Part shown: positions 53,978 to 64,000 of the stretch, piece by piece
Numbering within the stretch: position 1 is the stretch's first letter
Layout: each line of letters opens with the position of its first letter
Assembly (NCBI RefSeq): GCF_021018895.1
Contig: NC_079377.1
Coordinates: 17,819,501 to 17,883,500, forward strand
Reading direction: 5' to 3'
Source: Seriola aureovittata
Taxonomy: Eukaryota; Chordata; Actinopteri; Carangiformes; Carangidae
Length of the DNA stretch: 64,000 nt
Translations under genes and position numbers: made by a program
Notes under the pieces: generated by a model
The model's input: the letters and a program-made list of their open reading frames with translations, nothing else
What the model was told of the DNA's origin: nothing
Database searches by the model: none

Positions 53978-55683
53978 TTTGTAAATTTGTGGTGTCTCAA
54001 TAAGCAAACAAATTACTCACTCATACACACAAATTAACAAGTTGTTGAGTTGATGACTTTATCACTCATCCAATTCAGACTGGATCAACACAACAAGGAG
54101 TTGGGGTAACGGACCAAAAAAGACAAACAATTCTGAGTTGTGACATAATGTAGCTGCTGGGTGAAAACCTTGTATCGCTCAAATGGGAAATAGGAGAAAT
54201 ATACTGCAACAAACAAACAAGAGTTTTTAATCCCATGAAGAGCCAAGGGAAAGCTACTATGCGATAACTACTCTAGGACCCCGATAGAAACACCGGACTT
54301 CAAAGCCAGCGTTCCAAACCCGTAGCAGGCTTTTCCATGGGGCAACCGTGTCAGCCATGGACAGGGCTGCAGAAAAGAGGATTAACGTGGAATTAAAGGT
54401 CTGATTTCTCGACATGTTTACCCGAGCGTCATTTCTGAACACAAATCTGCTTCTGAAAGTTTTAGATATCAAAACTTTCCCCTTCCCTGCCCCCCTGCAT
54501 CAGCGTCTCTCACTCTGACAACTCACTCATGAGTATTTCTTTCTGTCCCTTACCTATCTTTTTCTTAGCAGTATCTGTTTGAGAGGACGGGATAGATAGA
54601 TCAAGGCAAACTGAGAGTACCCAATGAAGTTGCTCTTATGTCCTTTTCAGCTCTATCTTACTCGAGTTGTAACTTAAGTGGGACTCCCTGTCGGATCGGA
54701 GCAATACAGAAATGAGCATATCATGATCAAAGGGCTCAGAGGTTTTTACTGAGCTGTCAAGCTGTGTTGCAATCCAAGCGGAAAAAAGCCAGAGAAGTGG
54801 CTACGCTACCAGCCTGTGTTTACTCAAAACGGAGATGAGTCTGTTAAAGTAATCACTCTTATTCTTGCAATAATAACATCAGTTAATTATATGCAATACA
54901 GATTTTTTTTGCCAATCTGAAATGCATCAGGTGCTGAGTGTGCTATGTACTGCCACAAGAGCAATTAGAGCAACAGAGAGAAAGAAGAAAGAGTGAAATT
55001 AATGTTTCAGTTTCAATCCACCCTGTTTTTACTAAGTGCAGATCTATACTATATACCATGTTAACAAAGTATTTTAAAGTTAAGTATAACTACATTAATG
55101 CTCTGAATGAAAGGACAACAAAATGTATCAAATATGTCTTACAGCATGGTTATGAAACCCATTCATCTGACAGGCATACTCTGGAAGCAACTTGCAGCAT
55201 GTTAGAGGACTTGAGAAATGATCTATGGACTGAAGTGGAGTGAGCAAATGATCCAGCCAGTCAATAATCAGAAAATACAAACATACACGTAAAGGAATGA
55301 ATGACATTCTGCCTTCGAACCATATTTAGGTTCTGCTTATCTGTGAGTATAGGTTGCTGTTTTGGAGCATGTAAATGACAAGTAGATCACATGCATGTAG
55401 ATCACAACACTGATGGAACGGCCTCAAACAAACAACACAGGCGAGCTGCATTCACTCGGATCTGTACCTACAGTGGCCCTGCCTTTAACCTCATGGTGGG
55501 ATCTCTGCCCGTCAAGACACACAACTGGAAATATATATTAAAAAAAAAGTAAAGGTAAAAAATTGTGGATTAGTAATATTTCTGAAATAATCCCCTTTTA
55601 CTGTCACTAGTCTCAGTTTGTGTTAAAAAAGGTTATTGCTGTTCTCTCACTTTCTCATTTCCTGCTTCTGAAACTATTCATTT

Positions 55684-56108
55684 GACACAATTCAGTACTT
55701 GGTGCCAAAAACAAAAAATAACATCCATCCAACATCCAGTACTGCAGAGAGAAACACTTTTTTGACGAGAGAGGTCAGAGGAGAATGGCCATGCTGGTTG
55801 GAGCTACAGTAACTCAGATAACCACTTTTACAAGTGTGGGGAGCAGAAACGCGTTGAATGTACTACACGTGGAACCTTGAGGTGGATGGGATGTGGTAGA
55901 ATGGGAGAGTTTCTAGCATCAATGTGCAGCTGACAAATCTGCAGAAATAAAGTGATGCAATCATGTCGACATGGAACAGAATCTCAAAGGAATGTTTTCA
56001 ACATCTTACTGAATCCATGCCACAAAGAACTGAAGCTGTTTTGAGAGAAAAGGGAGGCTCTAACCAGTATTTATATGGTGTTCCTATTCACGTGCTCTGT
56101 GGGTGTTT
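55684..56108 (+). mobile_element. Tc1/mariner-like copy with large internal deletion
   Basis: Matches the same transposon family as the relic at 33.2-34.7 kb: GAGAGAGGTCAGAGGAGAAT, GCTACAGTAACTCAGATAAC, ACCTTGAGGTGGATGGG, then a jump straight to GGGATGTGGTAGAATGGGAG. About 500 bp present in the other copy are missing, with GGG shared at the join. The end of the transposase follows (about 55963-56080: STWNRISKECFQHL and ESMPQRTEAVLREKGGSNQY). The normal stop after QY is lost. The DNA ends near TGGTGTTCCTATTCACGTGC, a decayed right terminus. It is non-autonomous and inactive. Confidence 0.85.
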
Positions 56109-56361
56109 ATTTTGGCAAGTAGTAACTGTCATTGACCTTACCTGCTGTTTGAACTGAGGTAAATCTTTTCAAATGAGCATGATCTCTCTACTTTTGCACA
56201 CATTTACAGGTAAAGATTTGTGTTCTTCTGTTTTCTGAACAAGGGTGAATGATTTCCTGAACATGTACTGTGATTTCTTTTGAGTGTGTTTCTGAGCCAC
56301 AATATTTTGTCCTTGGTTTTGTTTGGACAGCAGGAGGTCTGCACATATTATCATTTAACTT

Positions 56362-56405
56362 GCAATCTGTTATATGAAATCCTCAGGGTGTCACAGGATA
56401 AACCT
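56362..56405 (+). repeat. 44-bp direct repeat, copy 2
   Basis: Runs from GCAATCTGTTATATGAAATC to GGATAAACCT; partner of 53934-53977, 2.4 kb away in the same orientation. Confidence 0.85.
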
Positions 56406-59400
56406 GTCACAAGTTGTAGAAAGCAGCTTTTTACTATTACACTTTGGGCATGAATATACCACATCACGCTTTCTTTTGTTGGTCAAAGTCTATAAAAACT
56501 GAAGTAGAACACTGTCAACAAAATGGTTCCAATATAAGCAGTCTGGTCTGAATGTGCAGAGCAGGCTGGGCTGGAGTTACAGTCCCGGACTGAATTATTA
56601 TCTCAGTCTGGGCCTGGTGAATGGTCTCACAGATACTGTACAGTGATTGCATTTTTGGCTGCTGCGTTTTAGTACGAGAGGGGAATGAAATTAATTGCCA
56701 TATTCAAATTTGGCTGGCATGCTTTTGGATGATACAATACTGTGTGCTTATAAGGGAGCCTGTTAGACCAGAATGCAGCAATTGGAAAGATAAAAATGCA
56801 ATAATAAAAAACTAGAAATAATGTAGAGACAGGAATCAATAAAAGTAGAAAATAATCAGCCCCGCACAAGACTGTAGGGTTAAATTTGAATTAATTTGAA
56901 GTTTTCTTTTTTTCTTTTTGTATTTAAAATGAGGTCAGAATTAGGGTTAAAATAATCTGCTGATATTCAGTAAATTGGCCTGAGACATTTTGTTGAACTT
57001 CCATTTTTTGTTGAGCATCAACACAGAACTATGCAAATTAGGCCTTACCAATTGTTTACTCTCTCACAAAAAGGTTAAATGCTTCTGTGTGGTCATGCAG
57101 AATTTATTTCTTCATTTCTAACCGGTAATCATCACTTGTTAGCCAGGGGTATAACGATGCTACATAAATGAACAACATATGCATATTTCCTACTTCCTGT
57201 AATTTCCTACCACCACAGCAATTAACATTTTCTCAATGGTTCCGAGTGAATTTTTCCACATGAGATTTAATACAGGCAACTATCAGGTGTAAATCCCTGA
57301 CTGGTATGTACTATATTTACTGTATATACTGTTTAAAACAGAAAAAAAGTATTTTACAGTGTCTTTTCCTTCACACCCCTTTCTTCGTTTATTTTACTTT
57401 CTCTTAATCTCCTCTATATTCTCATGGAAAGCCAATAAATGGAAGGTCACCTGTATGTTCACTTTCTGTGAAATTCCTGACAAGTTAATTGGCAGTGTTA
57501 CAGACCTAATGGCCTAAATGTGACATTAACTGAGATGAAATAAAGTAACACAATAAGAGGTATATGAAAGCAAATGTCATTACACAAAAGCTTCTCAAGA
57601 AATGTCTTCACTGTTCTCACAACGCTTCATTTTCTCAGAACTGTCACTTACCCCAGATCTCCCATTACACATTATAGACTAGCTACCAACTCTGCAGGAG
57701 ATATCCTTTGTTTTTGTACTCTCAGATCCTGCCTGTATTATAAATGCACTTTTTACATTAGGAACCTCCTCCTACTTCGGACCAAAAAGCAGTTTAATCA
57801 ATCTCACATCTAATCCCAGCCTCATTCTCTCCTCCTCCTCTAACGGAGAGCCAGTCACTACAGGGAGGCCGGAGACAGATGTAGCTGTTCTACAGTCATT
57901 ACTAAGTGCAGGTTAACTCAGACAGACCTGCCAAGGAGCCTATTGATGTTCAAGAAAATCGACCCTTCTTGAAGATTTCCTATAATCATGCCACACTTGC
58001 CTTTTATGCTCCCCTTGTTATGATAAAATGACATGGCAATTTTACAGGAGCTTTTGTTTGCAGATAGTCTACCCACTGTCCATCCTCCCCCACAGAATCA
58101 ATAGCTGGCTTCCCTTTACATACGCAGTATTGTTAGTGCGGTGTAAGCACACCATCAAATGCATTTACAAAGGCAGAACATATTACAAACCTTATAAACG
58201 AGACACAGTGGTGCTAGAGGAAAAGTCGGGGATCGCCAAAGTCATTAGGATTTACCCTCTGGCAACTTTAAATGATTTTATCCATCGGATCCATCCAAGA
58301 GCACAGAATAACTGAAAACTTTGACCTCCCTAGGGCCATCATTTAAAATCATTTATGTTAGCATTGCTTGAACAGAACAGATTTTGAAAATTCAAACACA
58401 ATCTGAATGGTTAAGAAGTTAGCATAAAGAGCTTCAGTAAATTTTCATATTTAAAATAATTAAAAATAATTATTTAAAATAATCAATCTAATGTCTGAAC
58501 ATTGAGAGGTGAGGTTATCTTGTATTCCAGGTATTTTCAGTTGCTTTTTGAGAAGGTGTGGGCCAGATGCACAGACATGTGTGAAGATTTAAAATAAAGC
58601 ATAGCATGACAGACTTATTCAATTTACAGCCATTCTGCTGAGCGGTGTCTATTTAAAGACATGGTTAGTTAAAAAAAAAACGAGCAGAGAAGTATGAACC
58701 TGGGTTGTGTTTAGTCACAGCCAGAACGGGAATAAAAGCACATCTTTAAATTCAGCACAGGAACTCAACCCACAACTGTGAATTCAGTCAATGCAATTTA
58801 AATGCAGCCGAAACACAACAGTGAACAACTGTTTGTGTATCAAAGTTTCATTTTATATATAAGCACCCCGGTTGGTTTGCGGAGAATACCCACAATGCAC
58901 AAAGGGCTGCATGGTCCTTGATGGCAGAGCGAGAGTTTGTTTTTCAGCTAGAGACGTGAACTTTTATGGCCTTGACATGCACTGTGTCTGTTTTGTCTTT
59001 TTCAAACAAAAAGCTGAGCCATTAAACTACCCATCAGCACTGTGGTTAAAATCAGCACCAGAAACAGTATTGGCTAAAAACATATAAAAAAACTGTTACC
59101 GATGAGAAAGAGAGAAAAAATTATGGGAGGAAAGAAAGACAAAGAAGGACAAATAAAGAAAGAACAAAACAAATAACAACACACTAACATAATGGAAAAA
59201 AGCTTCATCTTAAAAGGCGTAAAGGGGCTTTTAGTTAGTAATGTGCTATTATAGGATTATCATGTAATTTTCTTCTTTCTTTTTTGCCTGCAGGCATATA
59301 AGGCAAAAACACATACGGATGTTTTGTAGTCGTAACAGGATGTCACTCTGCTTACTATGGAGCTACAGTGGCATAAGAATAATGTTATTCCTGTTACTTG

Positions 59401-59558
59401 TGAACAAAATTATGGAACATGCTCTCTCACGAAAGAGAATCAAATTATGAGCAGAAAATGTACAATGATAAATGGAACCAGAAGAGGTGACGCTTTAGAA
59501 GTTGTTTACATAATGTGCTTTTTATGCCACTGATGCAGTGGGGGAGACTGGAATGAAT

Positions 59559-59620
59559 TGGCTTCCCTGACACACTTCATTACACTGAACTACACTTTGC
59601 CCCTGAGGTCAGGGAAGCCA
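59559..59620. repeat. 13-bp perfect inverted repeat, 36-nt loop
   Basis: TGGCTTCCCTGAC at 59559-59571 and GTCAGGGAAGCCA at 59608-59620 are exact reverse complements. The loop is ACACTTCATTACACTGAACT onward, ending CCCCTGAG. No further pairing inside the loop is obvious. Confidence 0.93.
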
Positions 59621-60190
59621 GCTGTTTAAAGCTGTAATGAAACGCAAAACTCGCCCTGTACTCTACTCGTGCAGAGCCTGGTGTTGCTCTCAGCATAAAA
59701 AACTAAAGATCAAAGAAATATGACAATTATGAAAAAATAATTGTCTAGATAAGTGTAATGTAGGTTATTATGTTCTCGACAATTCTTTATGCATAGTGCT
59801 ACAGTGCAATGCCCGAGGCTACATGCAAGTAAAAGCTCTATCTTTTCTAATGTCTGCTTTTATAGATTAATGCACCATCCACGAATTGATGACACAGCAG
59901 TCCAGCAAAAGACCATCTTATCACGCCTAATCCTGAAATCCATCACACACATGTTCACTCCCAATTTACATATTTGATAGAAATGGCCTTGGTACAGAAA
60001 GCACGCTTTTAATGAATTTGTATACTAAATGTCCTTTTTCAACATGTTCATTCGGAGAGTGTTTTGGTATGAGCTTTGAATATCCAATGACAAAAAACAA
60101 GATGATCTTTATGATAACTGAAAGGATCAGAAACATTTACATATTATCATTTTCACATCCCTGGGCAGTGCTGATGACATTCTACAGTCC

Positions 60191-60278
60191 AAAATATTAC
60201 CAAGACTGTTATTTACAGGTTAAAACTAGAATTACGGCCTCGCAGTTAACCTGTAAATAACAGTCTTGGTAATATTTT
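60191..60278. repeat. perfect 33-bp inverted repeat, 22-nt spacer
   Basis: The left arm 60191-60223 starts AAAATATTACCAAGACTGTT and ends ACAGGTTAA. The right arm 60246-60278 is its exact reverse complement, with the same bases read back from 60278. The spacer 60224-60245 is AACTAGAATTACGGCCTCGC plus AG. No mismatch occurs over the 33 pairs and pairing stops sharply on both sides. Confidence 0.97.
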
Positions 60279-61732
60279 CATCATTCATTTATATATCATA
60301 TCTGTCTGTGACAACCAGTCAAGTTACAGTTTATATTCATGTTGCTCCAGACACTACATAACATTTGATGGAACGTAAGAAAAGGTATTAAATGATATAG
60401 GGATATATAAATAAAGCTTTGTTAATCTTCGCTGTTCTGTTTCTGCTGTTTGTCTACTGTATTAGTGTCTAAGTTCATTATATTACCTATCTTTCAGTAA
60501 ACAAGGCAGTTCGACTGTGGAGCTGAAACTGTAGCCCAACTTAGATTAGGCTGATCAAACTGTCATATGTCGACATAAAGCTTTTGTTGAGTTCAGACTA
60601 AGAGAACGTCACAGTGTGCTTGTTGGACCAACATCACCTAAGTATTTTTAGATGATGTTTAATTTGACATTATCTCAAGATGACACTTTTTTCTCTCTCA
60701 CTTAGGAGGTGAAGACATATCACTATAGTCATTGATAGAGTCTACAAGTCTACAACTAAGTGCTGAATGTGACCATTTTATTTAGGTTTATAGGAACTTG
60801 TCCAATAACTGTCAGTGCTCTGAAATTGGCAGTCTCTCAAATGGCTATAATTACCACATGGTTCACTTGGTTGATCTGAAAAACCCATAAATTTAAGATG
60901 AGACTTCTGACTTGAAGTCCATAGTCATTTCATTTCAGATTCAATGTACTGGATCATGCCCAATGTCCAAATACATATAGACCTAACTGTAGGTGTGTAT
61001 TCTCACTTCTGTAATCTCAACCTCATGAAAATGCTTGGGAAACTCCGTCTTTGTCCTCTAATGTATTAACCTGAACACGGTTTCATCTCTCTTTACAACT
61101 CCCAAATCTCTCATGCAGCGACAAGCTTGACTCAACTCAAGACCCAGTCTCCGCTGGGGCCTGTGACATGGTCTGCTTCCAGTGGTGGAATGTAACCAAG
61201 GACATTTTCTCAAATACAAATTTTAGAAAGCATTTCTTTCTTTCTCTCCCTGTAGGAGGTGAGTAGAATGAGTTTCTTTGAAACCTGTCCATTGAAGAAA
61301 AAACTTATCTACCCTCTCCCTGAATATATAACAAAATATTTTGTTGAATAGAATGGTTGCCTTGTTTATTTTGCACTATTGACCAAACTTCTTTCTTGCC
61401 TTAAACTGAGCAGTTGCTTGTATTCACTGATATCCACTTGTGCACATTTATGTGAATATCTGAACATAAAATAACATCAGGATGTAATTACAACCATAGA
61501 AGCGTGAGAAAAATATTAATGCATATATACTGTAAATGTATTCTATGTTATGGGAGAAATCCTCCTTCCATCCAAAATGAACACTAAAAAACTGATTAAT
61601 GTATCTCTCTTTTCACCAGAAAAGAATCCTAACAAGTGTAGTAATCAAAGCACATTATGCATTAATGTGTACTGAAAATTGCTGCAAATATAGACACTGC
61701 TGCTGTGTCCCGCTTGAAACCATTCAAACGGG

Positions 61733-62130
61733 TTGAAAGTAGAGGGAAATTTAAATGCGGAAAATCCTGAAAGACAAGGAAAAGAGGAAACTTGGAGGAC
61801 AACCTACAACTCTCTGGAGGAGAACTTCAGAACAGAGCTCGCCAAGAGAGAAGAGAACTGGGAGAGGAAAGTAAAACAGATGGAAGGGGAGAAGACAGAA
61901 CTAAGTACTGTAAGAGAAGAAGAAAGAACTGGAGGAGCTGTCTGAAAATACAGAAAAGGAGGAGATGTTTCCAGTCAGGCAAGAAGAAGGTGAGTACAGA
62001 GGTGGAGACAAAAAAGAATAAAAGAGAAAAGAAGAAGATGGAAATTAAAGGTCAGGATGCACAGAAAATGAAAGACAAGGAGGTGAAGGGGGAAATTAAA
62101 AAAGAAAACAGGAAATGGAGGATATAAAGA
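61733..62130 (+). pseudogene. frameshifted charged coiled-coil-like ORF relic
   Basis: From 61733 (TTG, no ATG in frame upstream before a stop) the frame reads NAENPERQGKEETWRTTYNS, then LEENFRTELAKREENWERKV and KQMEGEKTELSTVREEE before a stop at 61945. A shift of frame near 61920 continues in the same style with ELEELSENTEKEEMFPVRQE, then EGEYRGG and a stop near 62020; further on the sequence is lysine-rich. The heptad-like spacing of Leu/Trp among Glu/Lys/Arg suggests a former coiled coil. I do not recognise the parent. It could be a decayed exon, a processed copy, a transposon ORF1 fragment, or only purine-rich low complexity. Confidence 0.35.
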
Positions 62131-64000
62131 AGAAACAAAAGGACAAGGCAGGGTCCTGTCACGCTCTGGTTGGATATCCACCCTCTACTAGTCATACAGA
62201 GCATCTTACTTAATCACCATTTGCTTATTTGCTTAAAGTACTGACTCATATAATGTATGGTGGGCAATGAGCTCAGTGCTTTTGGTCTTTAATTTTCTGT
62301 ATAAAACTATTAGTCCATCAATGGATTAGTTAATAGAAAATAAATCAACAACTCTTACGATATTGTAAACTGAATGTCTTTGGTTTTGGGACAAAGTGAG
62401 CACTTAAAATACATCAGGTTGGGCTTTAGGTGATCTCTAAGGGATTTGTTTGCACTATTTTCCAACATTTAATGACCACACAATTATTGGAAGAAATAAT
62501 CATTACATTAATCAGTAACGAAAAATAATAAGTAGTTTCAGCCCTGGTGAACCTATAAAAAAAGGTCTGTATTACAGTTATTAGAGATGGCTCAAGAACA
62601 TGAAAATTATCATGAAAGGAAGTTTCCTGGTGAAGGGGGTGTCACTTCCTGTACTCTTCATGCTAAACATAGATAGAGAGCTGAAGAGAGAAGGCAGGAA
62701 GGCTTTGGCAAGATCACACTGAGAATCTGATGTGAGCTCCGGCACTGTGAGTAAAGTTACATAATCCCATTTCCCCTGTTTGATTATCACCGATCTGACA
62801 GTATGTGTTGGAAGCAATGTGATGTTCCAAACTGTGCTTATGAAGCTTTAGCAGATGGGAGGTGATGGGAGAAGCAAGAAGAAAGCATCATACAGAAATT
62901 TAGTGGAATCAACTAACCTTTCTTGTTAATGTAAATATGTAAGTTTTGTTAATTTCAAGCTAATTCAATTTAGAAAGTCTACTTTTAATTTTCAGACCAC
63001 TCAAGAACTTAAACAAGGGTTGTTCCAACAGGAGTCTTTTGACTTGAACTGATGAAGTTTTTTTTGTTTTTTTTTGAGAATATCTTTACAAACAAGAAAA
63101 TCTTTAAAACATTTCTGTTAACACAAAAGAGCTGAAACATTTTTCTAATATGGATTTGAATCAAATTCTATTAAGCAGTATGTTAGCCCTCTGGCTGAAT
63201 AAATTAAGTGTAATAGATCAAACTTTGTCCACTTAAATTTTTTTACTCTTCCTTACTCAGGTTAGAATAAGAGACAAATATTTCCTAGAAGCATCATAGC
63301 TAAAAGCAGCTTCACCAAGTTTGGATGTATCACAGGGTCTAGTGGTTGATATTACGGCAGAAAATCAGGTATTTTTTTATTCACAAACAACTGGCAGTAT
63401 TCTGGAGCTAGATGATTTTTTTTATAGCAACTTTAAAGATAATTGAAAGTGCTTTACATAATGTGTAAGACTTAGACAGGGAAAGGAGCAGAAGACAAAT
63501 TAAAACGATGTAAACAAATGTTTATATCTTTAGAAAAAAGCAGGTATAGTTCAGGATTTAATCACAGGGGGATAACAGTGTGGGTGCTAAAGATTTCACT
63601 GAAGGCAGTGGTGAACACAACAGGTTTTAAAAGTAGTTGGAGTGTATGCGTAGCATGATAATGAAAAGCTGCTTCTTTGTTTTAAGTTAAAATCACTTCC
63701 ACTGGCAGATGCCCAAGAGAAGGCTCAGAGACATACAGAGTATTTCTGGGATCAAACCACTGAGATATTTATAGATGATCAGCAGTATTTTAAAGGTTAC
63801 TGTATGACAAACTAAAAGCTGGTGTAGAAACCTGAGAATAGCTGTGATGTGTTGAATCAGCTGCAGATGTCAAACAGTATTTCTCTGAGAAACTGAGAAA
63901 GACCAGTTACAGGGGTCCAACCTGTGACATTTTTTAATTACTTCTTCTTTTATTTTTAATCTGAATTTATTATCATGATTTGGCATTTCAATTTGAACTA

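Larger units (their letters stand above)
52546..64000 (-). other. grid1: grid1 upstream intron, partial (at least 11455 bp)
   Basis: It begins on the transcript-upstream side of acceptor CTCCTTCAG at 52546. I looked on the minus strand for the preceding exon (expected to end in a FYDSEY-like strand and one G of a split codon) and did not find it, so this looks like continuous intron. It holds short GT runs, a hairpin (53057-53092), a repeated 44-bp motif (53934 and 56362), a deleted Tc1 copy (55684-56108), inverted repeats at 59559-59620 and 60191-60278, and a charged ORF relic at 61733-62130. Stretches 56.5-59.5 and 62.2-64.0 kb show nothing recognisable. Confidence 0.75.

Noticed and set aside
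54257..54472. 71-codon minus-strand frame in the upstream intron, tested as a grid1 exon
   Set aside because: The translation does not resemble any part of a delta receptor and flanking splice sites are not convincing.
52546..64000. Search for the preceding grid1 exon and for the microRNA miR-346 hosted by mammalian GRID1
   Set aside because: No FYDSEY-like segment with a suitable donor was found. The mammalian microRNA lies, as I recall, in intron 2, which should be further upstream, and no matching mature sequence was seen.

Overview
This window is vertebrate nuclear DNA, almost certainly from a teleost fish. It is AT-rich and intron-dominated, and it carries fish-type repeats: Tc1/mariner relics, a tRNA-derived SINE, LINE tails and many microsatellites. 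The only gene I can support is grid1, encoding the delta-1 ionotropic glutamate receptor subunit GluD1. It lies on the minus strand and occupies positions 1 to 52545 or more, running off the low-coordinate edge and continuing upstream of the highest exon. I did not find a second protein-coding gene, a tRNA or rRNA gene, or a CRISPR array. Nearly all open reading frames between the exons look like chance frames, low-complexity frames or transposon fragments.

In transcription order (high to low coordinates) seven coding exons are visible: 52545-52340 (206 nt), 23333-23280 (54 nt), 14429-14256 (174 nt), 11525-11364 (162 nt), 10259-10140 (120 nt), 1446-1345 (102 nt) and 172 to the window edge. 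All visible splice sites are GT-AG. The reading frame is continuous across all six junctions, giving about 330 residues. These correspond roughly to residues 174-503 of mammalian GluD1: the second half of the extracellular amino-terminal domain, the linker, and the start of the S1 half of the ligand-binding domain. The missing 5' exons (signal peptide, first part of the amino-terminal domain) and 3' exons (rest of S1, channel, S2, C-terminal tail) lie outside the window.

The introns are 1.2, 8.7, 1.1, 2.7, 8.9 and 29 kb, plus at least 11.5 kb upstream of the first visible exon. They hold the mobile elements and local sequence structures. A Tc1-like relic is split by a 5'-truncated LINE (33.2-34.7 kb). 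An L1/Tx1-like LINE fragment is interrupted by a SINE with clear target-site duplications (48.65-49.85 kb). A second, internally deleted Tc1 copy lies at 55.7-56.1 kb. A 21-bp degenerate minisatellite lies at 47.1-47.6 kb. There are three diverged local duplications, a perfect 33-bp inverted repeat at 60.2 kb, smaller hairpins at 53.06 and 59.56 kb, and a frameshifted, highly charged coiled-coil-like ORF at 61.7-62.1 kb.

I did not find a convincing undescribed biological system. The items most worth a second look are the 33-bp perfect inverted repeat, the charged ORF relic, the duplicated non-coding element at 40.5/42.0 kb and the nested transposon insertions.
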